Source: Bacilli bacterium
GTDB lineage: Bacteria > Bacillota_I > Bacilli_A > ML615J-28 > CAG-313
Length of the DNA: 40,763 nt
NCBI GenBank assembly: GCA_017501465.1
Contig: JAFVWY010000014.1
Span: forward strand, 1 to 40,763
Direction of reading: 5' to 3'
Both the position numbers and the translations under genes were made by a program. Of the stretch, positions 1 through 7,668 are shown piece by piece. Position 1 is the first letter of the stretch, and each line of letters opens with the position of its first letter. Under the pieces are notes generated by a model, which was not told the DNA's origin, did no database searches, and saw only the letters and a program-made list of their open reading frames with translations.

Positions 1-1043
1 TTACCATTTTGTTTAAGTCTTTCAATATTGATATTTCGTTTAATGACTCCCCCACCAGTCGCAATAACAACGTTTGACTTTTTACTTAATTGTTTTATTA
101 CTTCTTCTTCAATATCCCTAAATTCATTTTCGTTATCAATAGTTAGATAATCTTTGATTTCACACCTAATTATTTTTTCAATTTCTTTATCTGTATCAAA
201 AAATTCTCGATTTAATTTTTTTGCAACAATCTTACCTAAAGTTGTTTTTCCACAACTTGGCATGCCAATTAAAACTATATTTCTTTTTGATTTATATATA
301 TTGCTATATACTTCATCAATTAACTTAATATCTGTTTCTTTATCTAAAAAAATACTACTTGCATAAACCGCTTGAGCGACTAACATATATAACCCACTAG
401 CACATTTTAAGTTTCTTCTTTTAGCACTTTGAATAAGCTTTGTTCTTAAGGGATTATATATTACGTCTAATACTCCACAAAGTTTATCGAAATATTTAAT
501 GTCAATTATTAAATCTTCATTATTAGGATACATTCCACAAGGAGTAGTATTAATAATTATTTGTGAATCACAATGATCTATAACTGCCTCATCATAAGTA
601 ATAGTACCTGGCTCATGGTTAATGGAAGCATGAATTACTTCACTACAACCCATATTTTTTACAACTGCAGTAGCAGTTTTAGATGTTCCACCAAAGCCTA
701 AGATAAGAACTTTCTTGTTGTTTATATGAATTTTTTTTCTTTCTATCAAAGATTTTAATCCAAGATAATCTGTATTATATCCATATAACTTACCATTTTT
801 ATTAACAATAGTATTTACTGCACCAATTTGTTCTGCAACAGGATCTATATAAGACAAATATGGAATTACTTTTTCTTTATAAGGAATTGTTACATTAATG
901 GCTTTAAAATCTTTATTTTCCATAAAGGTATTAAATTCATCTTGATTAAGTTCTAGTAATTCATATTTATATGATGCTATCGATTCATGTATTTCTTTGG
1001 AAAAACTATGTCCAAGTTTTCCACCAATTAATCCATATTCCAT
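1..1043 (-). CDS. aroE-aroK: Fused shikimate dehydrogenase-shikimate kinase (AroE-AroK), 3' end cut by window edge
   Basis: One frame stays open from an ATG at 1043 to the left edge (347 codons) without a stop. Residues 1-250 are AroE-like: a GHSFS shikimate-binding loop near residue 12, NVTIPYK with the catalytic Lys, NTDYLGL, a GFGGTSKTA dinucleotide loop, and NTTPCGMYP. Residues 255-347 are shikimate kinase: Walker A GMPSCGKTT at 260-268, a DTDKEIE substrate motif, then ATGGGVI. AroE reduces 3-dehydroshikimate with NADPH and AroK phosphorylates shikimate with ATP, two successive steps of the chorismate pathway. Kinases of this family are about 165 residues, so about 70 should lie off the left edge. 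It starts 8 bases after aroC with a GGTGAT ribosome site and is last of the operon seen here. The fusion was checked codon by codon across the junction near 290-360. Both domain calls are firm; bifunctionality is inferred. Confidence 0.93.
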   Translation of the reverse strand, partial: MEYGLIGGKLGHSFSKEIHESIASYKYELLELNQDEFNTFMENKDFKAINVTIPYKEKVIPYLSYIDPVAEQIGAVNTIVNKNGKLYGYNTDYLGLKSLIERKKIHINNKKVLILGFGGTSKTATAVVKNMGCSEVIHASINHEPGTITYDEAVIDHCDSQIIINTTPCGMYPNNEDLIIDIKYFDKLCGVLDVIYNPLRTKLIQSAKRRNLKCASGLYMLVAQAVYASSIFLDKETDIKLIDEVYSNIYKSKRNIVLIGMPSCGKTTLGKIVAKKLNREFFDTDKEIEKIIRCEIKDYLTIDNENEFRDIEEEVIKQLSKKSNVVIATGGGVIKRNINIERLKQNG

Positions 1044-1051
1044 AGTATCAC

Positions 1052-2140
1052 CTATCTCAAAAAGTCATCGCCATATTTTGTTTTTAGTAAATCACAAACA
1101 ACAATTGCTGTGATGCTATCAATAACAACAGCAATTCTTCTAATAATCGCTGGGTCATGTCTTCCCGTAATATTTAACTTAACATTTTCATGTGTTTCTA
1201 AATTTATAGTGTCTTGTGTTTTAGCAATTGATGGTGTTGGTTTTACACATACGTTAAATACAACTGGCATACCATTTGTAATTCCACCATTAATACCACC
1301 ATTATTATTAGTCTTAGTTTTTACTTTATTGTCTTCTAAAATTAAACCATCATTAGCACAAGAACCAACCATTTCAGCAAAATTAAATCCTGCACCGAAT
1401 TCAACACCCTTTACTCCGCCAATAGAAAATAATGCATTTGATAACATTCCTTCTACACTGCTAAACCAAGGATCACCAAGACCTATTGGTAAACCAACAA
1501 TAGCTGTTTGAATAACTCCACCTATTGAATCTTGATGTGACGCGGCTTCTTTTATTTCACTAGTTATTTTTTCTTCTAAATCATTTAGCAATTTAAAAGA
1601 CTTATTTTGTAAACTTTTTACTTCTTCTAAACAGTCGATTGAAAAATCTTTATCAATAACTTTACCACACTTTTTAATGTGTGAACCAATATATATATTT
1701 TTATGTTCTAAAGCTTTAATCAATATTGCACCAATACATACTATTACTGAAGTTAATCTACCTGAAAAATGTCCACCACCTCTATAATCGTTATAGCCAT
1801 GATATTTTTCAAATGCAACAAAATCAGCATGTGATGGTCTTGGTGTATTTTTAAAAGATTCATAATCTTGACTTCTTGTATTATTATTTTCTATTAAAAC
1901 ACATAGTGCTTCACCTGTTGTATATCCATTAAATACACCACTAATTATTTTAAAATTATCCGCTTCAACTCTAGATGTTTCAATACCTTGTTGAGGTCTT
2001 CTTTTATCTAATTGACTTTTAATAAATTCTTCATCAATTTTGATACCAGCACTTAATCCATCAATCACTCCGCCGATTGTATCATTATGACTTTCACCAA
2101 ATAAAGTAAATCGTACATTATAACCTAGTGTGTTTTTCAT
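1052..2140 (-). CDS. aroC: Chorismate synthase
   Basis: Converts 5-enolpyruvylshikimate-3-phosphate to chorismate with reduced FMN, the last step of the shared aromatic pathway. The 362 residues match the usual length of about 360. Visible family motifs are FGESH near the N terminus, RRPQQG and the following TSR-x-E stretch, RPSHAD, the glycine-rich NDYRGGGHFSGR, NGGINGGITNG, and GRHDPAI near the C terminus. The ATG at 2140 follows a GGAGG site. It lies 21 bases after aroB and 8 bases before the aroE-aroK fusion, so the genes are very likely cotranscribed. Nothing looks broken. EPSP synthase (aroA), which makes its substrate, is not in the window. Confidence 0.97.
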   Translation of the reverse strand: MKNTLGYNVRFTLFGESHNDTIGGVIDGLSAGIKIDEEFIKSQLDKRRPQQGIETSRVEADNFKIISGVFNGYTTGEALCVLIENNNTRSQDYESFKNTPRPSHADFVAFEKYHGYNDYRGGGHFSGRLTSVIVCIGAILIKALEHKNIYIGSHIKKCGKVIDKDFSIDCLEEVKSLQNKSFKLLNDLEEKITSEIKEAASHQDSIGGVIQTAIVGLPIGLGDPWFSSVEGMLSNALFSIGGVKGVEFGAGFNFAEMVGSCANDGLILEDNKVKTKTNNNGGINGGITNGMPVVFNVCVKPTPSIAKTQDTINLETHENVKLNITGRHDPAIIRRIAVVIDSITAIVVCDLLKTKYGDDFLR

Positions 2141-2161
2141 AGAAAACTCCTCCTATTAATT

Positions 2162-3154
2162 TTAAAAGTAATTTAATATTTCTTCAATAAAGATTTCTTT
2201 AAATTCAAATTCACCAATCTTATTTACACTAACAATAACGAGTTTATTATTGTTTCTTTTTTTATCTAAACAAATATATTTGTAAAGTTCTTCTTTATTC
2301 GCAATATACTGTGTTGGTAAATCATATTTATTTAATACTGTTAACAGTTCTTTTTTAACATTATCACTACACATATAAGTCATTCCAATACCAACACATT
2401 CTCCATGTAGTAAGGCACCACTATGACTTTCAATCCCATGGCCTATTGTGTGACCAAAATTTAATACTCTTCTTAAACCTAATTCATTAGGATCTAATTC
2501 CACAACATCTTTTTTGACTTGTAATGATTTTATAATAATAGTTTCGATATCTTCTAATAAATTAGTAGAGTCTTTTATTAAATTAAATAAGGTTTTATCA
2601 CATGTTAAACCCATCTTAATTGATTCAGCTAATCCAGAGTATAATTGTCTTTTATCTAAAGTCTTTAAAACTGTTGGATCAATAATAACTTTATGAGGCG
2701 GATAAAAAGCGCCTATAATATTTTTAATACCTAATTTATCAATTGCAGTCTTTCCACCAATTGAAGAATCAACTTGTGATAGTAAAGTTGTAGGAATATT
2801 GTAGAATGGAATTCCCCTCATGTAAACAGATGAAACAAATCCAGCTAAATCACCCACAACACCACCACCAACTGCAATAACACAGTCAGTTCGCGAAAAT
2901 TCATTTTTAATTAAAAAATCTAGAATCTTTTCAAAATTTATAAAGGATTTACTAGCTTCTCCTTGTAGTATTGTGTAAACATATGGTTTGAAACATTTTT
3001 TATAAACTTTATCTATATATTCATAGGGTATTCCATCATCAGTAAGAATCAAGACTTTTCGATTTAAATCTAAATATTCTTCAATGATATCTAAACTATT
3101 TTTTTGAACAACCACATCATATGTAAAATCTTTCATCTTTACTGGTAATATCAT
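2162..3154 (-). CDS. aroB: 3-Dehydroquinate synthase
   Basis: Cyclises DAHP to 3-dehydroquinate using NAD+ and a divalent metal, the second step of the shikimate pathway. The glycine-rich GGGVVGDLAGF, PTTLLSQVDSS and GGKTAID motifs are present, as are the metal-ligand region GLAESIK and the histidine motif FGHTIGHGIES. I place the start at the ATG at 3154 (330 residues): it has an AGGAG site 5 bases upstream and comes 13 bases after the pheA stop. A longer frame opens at 3190, but it would overlap pheA and adds residues unlike the family. This is the middle gene of the operon, between pheA and aroC. Confidence 0.96.
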   Translation of the reverse strand: MILPVKMKDFTYDVVVQKNSLDIIEEYLDLNRKVLILTDDGIPYEYIDKVYKKCFKPYVYTILQGEASKSFINFEKILDFLIKNEFSRTDCVIAVGGGVVGDLAGFVSSVYMRGIPFYNIPTTLLSQVDSSIGGKTAIDKLGIKNIIGAFYPPHKVIIDPTVLKTLDKRQLYSGLAESIKMGLTCDKTLFNLIKDSTNLLEDIETIIIKSLQVKKDVVELDPNELGLRRVLNFGHTIGHGIESHSGALLHGECVGIGMTYMCSDNVKKELLTVLNKYDLPTQYIANKEELYKYICLDKKRNNNKLVIVSVNKIGEFEFKEIFIEEILNYF

Positions 3155-3167
3155 ATATACTCCTTTT

Positions 3168-4250
3168 TTAGATTGTATAAGTTCCCACAATCTTTAATTT
3201 ATCACAAAAAACTTGTAATGCTCTTAACATTTCTATACCATTATTAGAATTAATATCACCTTCTAATTCTGCATAGAAATAATAATTCCATAATAGTTCT
3301 TTCATAGGTCTACTTCTTAGACTTCTCATATTAAACCCGTATGAGCCAATAATATTTAAAGTTTTAGCAAGTGCACCTGCTTCATTTTTAACTGTAAATA
3401 CTAAAATGAACTGACTGTTCATTTGGTTTTTATTTGTATTATTTAAACATCTAGTAAATGCACCAAATCTTGTTGTATTATTTCTTTTTTCATTAATATT
3501 AGATTCAATAACTTCTAAGCCATATAATTCTGCTGTATCGCTAGAGGCAATTGCAGCTATATTTTTATCTAAACTTTTTGAAACCATTTGAGCAGCTAAT
3601 GCAGTATTCTCAACTTCTGATGTTTCAAATTTGTGTTTATTGATAAATTGAGCACATTGATTTATTGCTTGTTGATGACTTATAACTTTCTTAATATCAC
3701 TTAATGTTGTTCCACTTTTAGCAAGTAAATTTTGTACTACTTCTAATTCAATTACTTGATTAATGTATAAACTTCCTGAAAATAATAAATCCATTACAAC
3801 GCCGACTTCACCAGCAAAACTATTTTCTAAAGGTAATACGCATACATCACATAATCCTTTTTCAACACTTTTGTATGCTTCTTCAAAATCATGATAAGAA
3901 ACATATGTGGCATTAGGAAACATTTTCTTTGCAGCAATATACGCAAAAGCTCCTTCTACTCCACTGTAGGCAACTTTAATTCCTTCAATAATTCTTGATT
4001 GATACTTTTTAGAAATATTCATTGTTTCTTTAAGAAAACTAATATAATATTCTTTAATTGTTTCATCTTCTATTAAAGCTGAATTTCTTTTAATCACTTC
4101 ATTTTCTCTATTACCATCAAAAATTGGCAAACCATGTTCTAACTTATATTCAGCTACTGCTTTTGAAGCATTCATTCTTTCTTCAAATAGTTTAGCTATC
4201 TGTTCATCAATCAAATTAATTTTTTTTCTTGCATCATCTAATTTATTCAT
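3168..4250 (-). CDS. pheA: Bifunctional chorismate mutase-prephenate dehydratase (P-protein)
   Basis: Turns chorismate into prephenate and then phenylpyruvate, the committed branch to phenylalanine. Residues 1-88 form an AroQ-type helical chorismate mutase (KINLIDEQIAKLFEERM). Residues 90-270 are the dehydratase domain, starting VAYSGVEGAFAY and carrying the NNTTRFGAF motif with the conserved Thr-Arg-Phe. Residues 280-360 are an ACT domain (GALAKTLNIIGSYGFNM, then LRSRP), the usual site of phenylalanine feedback inhibition. The 360-residue length fits the fused P-protein. Its ATG lies inside the end of the aminotransferase gene, an 8-base overlap, which points to translational coupling. Confidence 0.96.
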   Translation of the reverse strand: MNKLDDARKKINLIDEQIAKLFEERMNASKAVAEYKLEHGLPIFDGNRENEVIKRNSALIEDETIKEYYISFLKETMNISKKYQSRIIEGIKVAYSGVEGAFAYIAAKKMFPNATYVSYHDFEEAYKSVEKGLCDVCVLPLENSFAGEVGVVMDLLFSGSLYINQVIELEVVQNLLAKSGTTLSDIKKVISHQQAINQCAQFINKHKFETSEVENTALAAQMVSKSLDKNIAAIASSDTAELYGLEVIESNINEKRNNTTRFGAFTRCLNNTNKNQMNSQFILVFTVKNEAGALAKTLNIIGSYGFNMRSLRSRPMKELLWNYYFYAELEGDINSNNGIEMLRALQVFCDKLKIVGTYTI

Positions 4251-5445
4251 GTTTTACCTCACGAGAAAAATTTTCAATTAATTTTTTAAATTGTGGTAAA
4301 GAATTAACTATTTGTTCTTTAGACACACAATACGAAATTCTAACAAATCCGCTATATCCAAAAGAGTCACTAGGTACTAATAATAATTCATATTTTTTTG
4401 CATATTCAGAAAACTTAATAGAATCATCACCTAATGCTTTAACAAACAAATAAAAAGCTCCATCTGGTTTAATAATTTCATATCCATAACTCTTTAACTC
4501 ATTATATAAGATATTTCTGTTTTCTTCATAAATAGTTAAATCACTTGTATGTCCTAAACATCTAGCAACCAGCTTTTGGAATAAAGAAGGAGCACAGACA
4601 AAGCCTAAAGATCTGCCCGCACCACAAATCGCATAAAATACATTTTCAACATCATTCATTTTTTTTGATAATACAATATATCCAATTCTCTCACCAGGAA
4701 GTGACAAAGATTTGCTAAAAGAATAACATATGATTGAATTATCATAATAATTACTAACGAAAGGATAATCGATATCTCCATATATTAATTCACGATATGG
4801 TTCATCAGAAATTAAATATATATCATGATTATATTCAATTTGTTTTTTATTTAAAATATCAGCAATCTTTTGAATTAAATTTTTATCATAAACTATACCA
4901 GTAGGATTATTTGGAGAATTTATAATGATGGCTTTAGTATTTTCATTAATTGAATTATATAAGCAATCTAAATCAGGAAGCATTGTCTCTTTTTGTGGAT
5001 TAACAATTATAACTTTTCCATTAGCCTTTTCTATAAATACTTTATATTCTGGGAAATAAGGAGCTAAAACAATAACTTCATCGTTTTCGCTTATTATTGC
5101 ATTTAAACTAATAGTTAATGAAGCTGCCGCACCACAAGTCATATATAAATATTTTTCATCTAAATCAGCAATATATTTATTATTTAAATAATTAACAATT
5201 GCTTTTTTGACATCTGCATCACCAGATGCTGAGGTATAACCATGTAAACTAACTGAATCTGTATTTTTAATTAAATCCATTAATACTTCATCTACAATTT
5301 CAGGAGTAGCAACACTTGGGTTACCAATACTAAAATCAAAAACATTTTTTTCACCTATTAAAGCTTTTCTTATTTTGCCATATTCAAAAAGTTCTCTAAT
5401 AGCTGATGAATGAAGTCCTAATTCTTTCATTTTTGAATTTATCAT
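4243..5445 (-). CDS. PLP-dependent class I/II aminotransferase, probably for aromatic amino acids
   Basis: A 400-residue fold-type I aminotransferase. Visible features are the GNPSVATPE N-terminal motif, APYFPEY, INSPNNPTG with the substrate-contact Asn, SDEPYRELIY with the PLP-contact Asp and Tyr, and SFSKSLSLPGERIGY, whose Lys near residue 245 should form the Schiff base. The family includes aspartate, aromatic and prephenate aminotransferases, and sequence alone does not settle the substrate. Its place as first gene before pheA, with an 8-base overlap, suggests that it aminates phenylpyruvate (or prephenate) to complete phenylalanine synthesis. The ATG at 5445 follows a GGGAG site, and a good promoter lies about 30-60 bases upstream. 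Confidence 0.9.
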   Translation of the reverse strand: MINSKMKELGLHSSAIRELFEYGKIRKALIGEKNVFDFSIGNPSVATPEIVDEVLMDLIKNTDSVSLHGYTSASGDADVKKAIVNYLNNKYIADLDEKYLYMTCGAAASLTISLNAIISENDEVIVLAPYFPEYKVFIEKANGKVIIVNPQKETMLPDLDCLYNSINENTKAIIINSPNNPTGIVYDKNLIQKIADILNKKQIEYNHDIYLISDEPYRELIYGDIDYPFVSNYYDNSIICYSFSKSLSLPGERIGYIVLSKKMNDVENVFYAICGAGRSLGFVCAPSLFQKLVARCLGHTSDLTIYEENRNILYNELKSYGYEIIKPDGAFYLFVKALGDDSIKFSEYAKKYELLLVPSDSFGYSGFVRISYCVSKEQIVNSLPQFKKLIENFSREVKHE

Positions 5446-5476
5446 ATTATTACTCCCAATCTAATATTTTAGTCTT

Positions 5477-5505
5477 ATTATACTATATTTTCCTCATTTT
5501 GTCCA
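5477..5505 (-). promoter_or_regulatory. Promoter of the aromatic amino acid operon
   Basis: On the minus strand the -35 hexamer TGGACA (5500-5505) and the -10 hexamer TATAAT (5477-5482) are separated by 17 bases. Transcription would begin about 25 bases before the aminotransferase ATG. That leaves no room for a T-box or leader peptide, so any control would need a protein acting at the promoter. Confidence 0.7.
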
Positions 5506-5533
5506 TACATTAAACTTATTACAAACAAAACAA

Positions 5534-5567
5534 AAAGGAATACTTTTTTAAACAAAAGTATTCCTTT
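5534..5567 (-). terminator. Terminator of the oxaloacetate decarboxylase operon
   Basis: A perfect 14-base inverted repeat (5534-5547 with 5554-5567) and a 6-base loop, followed on the minus strand by a short T run. It lies 15 bases after the oadB stop codon. Confidence 0.88.
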
Positions 5568-5581
5568 ATTTTTAAAAGATT

Positions 5582-6964
5582 TTAACCAAAGAAATTAATT
5601 AATAATCCAGCAGCAACTGCACTACCGATAACACCGGCAACATTTGGTCCCATTGCATGCATTAATAAGAAATTAGTAGGGTCTTCTTTGACACCTTCTT
5701 TGTGAACAACTCTAGCTGCCATTGGAACAGCAGATACACCAGCTGCGCCAATCATAGGATTAATTTTACCTTTAGTCAATTTACACATTATTTTACCAAA
5801 TAATACACCAGCAGCAGTAGCAAATGAGAATGCAATAATACCTAAACCAAAGATCATTAATGTCTTAGTTGATAAGAAGTTATCTGCTGATGCAGTAGCA
5901 CCTACACAAATACCTAGTAAAATTGTAACAATGTATAGTAACGAATTTCCAGCTATTTCACAAAGTTTTGGAACAACACCAGATTCTTTAATTAAGTTAC
6001 CTAACATTAGCATACCAACAAGCGGTGCACAAGATGGAATTAATAATACAACTACAGCAGTAACTAAAATTGGGAAAATAATTTTTTCAGTTTTAGATAC
6101 CTCTCTTAATTGTTTCATCTTGATCTTACGCTCTTCTTTAGTAGTTAATAATCTAATAATAGGTGGTTGAATAAATGGAACTAAAGCCATATATGAATAT
6201 GCAGCAACAGATATTGCAGGTAGTAGATCCGGTGCAAGTTTAGTAGTAGTAAGAATTGCAGTTGGACCATCAGCACCACCAATAATACCAATAGAAGCAG
6301 CCTCAGCACCATTAAAGCCTAATAATAAAGCTCCCATGAATGTAACGAAAATACCAATTTGTGCAGCAGCACCTAATATCATACTCTTAGGATTTGCAAT
6401 TAATGGACCGAAGTCAGTAGTTGCACCAATTCCTAAGAAAATAAGACATGGATAAATTTCGTATTTAACACCTAAATAAATAACACCTAATAAACCTTTA
6501 TATTCATATGTAGTAAATACTTTAAATATGTTTAGTTGTTGAGCTTCAGTTAAACCAATTGAAGTTAAACTAGTTTGTGCTCCTTCAACCCATGCTCCAT
6601 TATTTACTAATTCAGCAACTATACTTTTTAAAGCATATGCTGCCTCAGGATCAAATCCAATGCTAGTAAATAACAATTTAGCTTGTTCTACACTTATTCC
6701 TACATAATCTGCGAATGCACTAGCAGTAAATACTGTATCTGCATTAGCAACTTGTTTTAAATAAACATCACTTTCAGGTAAGTTAACTAATAACATACCA
6801 AAAGCAATTGGTATTAATAAATATGGTTCAGCTTTTTTAAATATAGCTAAATATAAAAGAAGAATTGCAACTAGGATCATTATAAATTGTTTCCAGTTAT
6901 CTCCTTCAAATAACATTGCTATTCCAGTTGAACGCAGAAAATCTTGTACAATTTCCCAAGCCAT
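5582..6964 (-). CDS. oadB: Oxaloacetate decarboxylase beta subunit (Na+ pump)
   Basis: The membrane subunit that decarboxylates carboxybiotin and pumps Na+ outward. The 460-residue protein is hydrophobic and carries the family signatures: GIGATTDFGPLIANPKS with the functional Asp, IGIIGGADGPTAI, VAAYSYMALVPFIQPPI, a KINPMIG and SAVPMAARV segment, and FLLMHAMGPNVAG near the C terminus. Between the first helices and the DFGPL motif there is a soluble-looking stretch, about residues 65-135; at 460 residues it is a little longer than the roughly 430 of the Klebsiella protein. It follows the biotin carrier gene by 5 bases, with a GGGGT ribosome site overlapping that gene's stop. The homologous malonate, methylmalonyl-CoA and glutaconyl-CoA pumps share this subunit, so the substrate call rests on the alpha subunit. 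Confidence 0.94.
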   Translation of the reverse strand: MAWEIVQDFLRSTGIAMLFEGDNWKQFIMILVAILLLYLAIFKKAEPYLLIPIAFGMLLVNLPESDVYLKQVANADTVFTASAFADYVGISVEQAKLLFTSIGFDPEAAYALKSIVAELVNNGAWVEGAQTSLTSIGLTEAQQLNIFKVFTTYEYKGLLGVIYLGVKYEIYPCLIFLGIGATTDFGPLIANPKSMILGAAAQIGIFVTFMGALLLGFNGAEAASIGIIGGADGPTAILTTTKLAPDLLPAISVAAYSYMALVPFIQPPIIRLLTTKEERKIKMKQLREVSKTEKIIFPILVTAVVVLLIPSCAPLVGMLMLGNLIKESGVVPKLCEIAGNSLLYIVTILLGICVGATASADNFLSTKTLMIFGLGIIAFSFATAAGVLFGKIMCKLTKGKINPMIGAAGVSAVPMAARVVHKEGVKEDPTNFLLMHAMGPNVAGVIGSAVAAGLLINFFG

Positions 6965-6969
6965 TATTA

Positions 6970-7329
6970 TTACCCCACGATAATAATTGCATCTTGATTA
7001 TTAACGCTTTGACCTTTACTTACAACAACTTGTTTAACAGTACCACTTACAGTTGATACTATTTCGTTTTCTAATTTCATAGCTTCTAAGATTGCGACAA
7101 CTTGACCAGCAGCTATAGTTTGACCAACAGCAACTTTAACATCAAGAATTGTTCCTGCCATTGGAGCAACAACTTTATTTCCATCACCACTAACAACAGG
7201 TGCTGGAGCAGCTTGTTGAGTAGGAGCAGCTTGAACTTCAGGTTGAGCAATATGACCTGCTTGTTCAGTTACACTTTCAATTTCAACTTCATAAACTTTT
7301 CCGTTAACTTTAACTTTATAAATTTTCAT
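6970..7329 (-). CDS. Separate biotin carboxyl carrier protein of the decarboxylase
   Basis: A 119-residue protein carrying biotin between the carboxyltransferase (alpha) and the membrane decarboxylase (beta). It has a short N-terminal strand region (MKIYKVKVNGKVYEVEIE), an Ala/Pro/Gln-rich flexible linker at about residues 29-48, and a C-terminal biotinyl domain with EAMKLENEI. Lys85 is the predicted biotinylation site. The usual motif is AMKM, so Leu after the Lys is a common conservative variant. In many bacteria this domain is fused to the alpha subunit; here alpha ends before it. The gene starts 14 bases after oadG with an AAGGAG site overlapping the oadG stop. Confidence 0.93.
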   Translation of the reverse strand: MKIYKVKVNGKVYEVEIESVTEQAGHIAQPEVQAAPTQQAAPAPVVSGDGNKVVAPMAGTILDVKVAVGQTIAAGQVVAILEAMKLENEIVSTVSGTVKQVVVSKGQSVNNQDAIIIVG

Positions 7330-7343
7330 TTTCTTAATTCTCC

Positions 7344-7658
7344 TTATCCAATTTGTTTAATTGATACTAATCTAGCATCAGTTTCTTTTGTTTCTTCAAC
7401 AAATTCTGCTGTAGCAATTAATGCCGCAACCATCATATCTTCATCTTTGATGTCTTCAATAGTAATTCTTTTATGTTCAACTATTGGAGCTTGTACTTCT
7501 TCTTGTTTTTCTTGTGGTTTTTTGCCAATCTTAAATTTTGCTAATAACTCAACAGTTAATACTAAGAATAATAAAATAGTAAAAACAATTAATATAGCAA
7601 TAATTGAAAATACAGAACCTTCAGAAATATTAATATCTACATTTTTTAATAAAAACAT
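7344..7658 (-). CDS. oadG: Oxaloacetate decarboxylase gamma subunit
   Basis: A small membrane protein (104 residues) with one hydrophobic helix at about residues 15-37 and a charged cytoplasmic tail, as in OadG, which holds the alpha and beta subunits together. Sequence conservation in this family is low, so the call rests on size, topology and position between oadA and the biotin carrier. I chose the ATG at 7658: an AGGAGG site at 7665-7670 sits 6 bases upstream and overlaps the oadA stop codon. A frame opening at 7679 would put that site inside the gene. Coupling to oadA translation is likely. Confidence 0.82.
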   Translation of the reverse strand: MFLLKNVDINISEGSVFSIIAILIVFTILLFLVLTVELLAKFKIGKKPQEKQEEVQAPIVEHKRITIEDIKDEDMMVAALIATAEFVEETKETDARLVSIKQIG

Positions 7659-7668
7659 ATATATCCTC

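Noticed and set aside
1110-1511. Plus-strand open frame opposite aroC
   Set aside because: No ribosome site and no family resemblance; it is the antisense shadow of a well-conserved gene.
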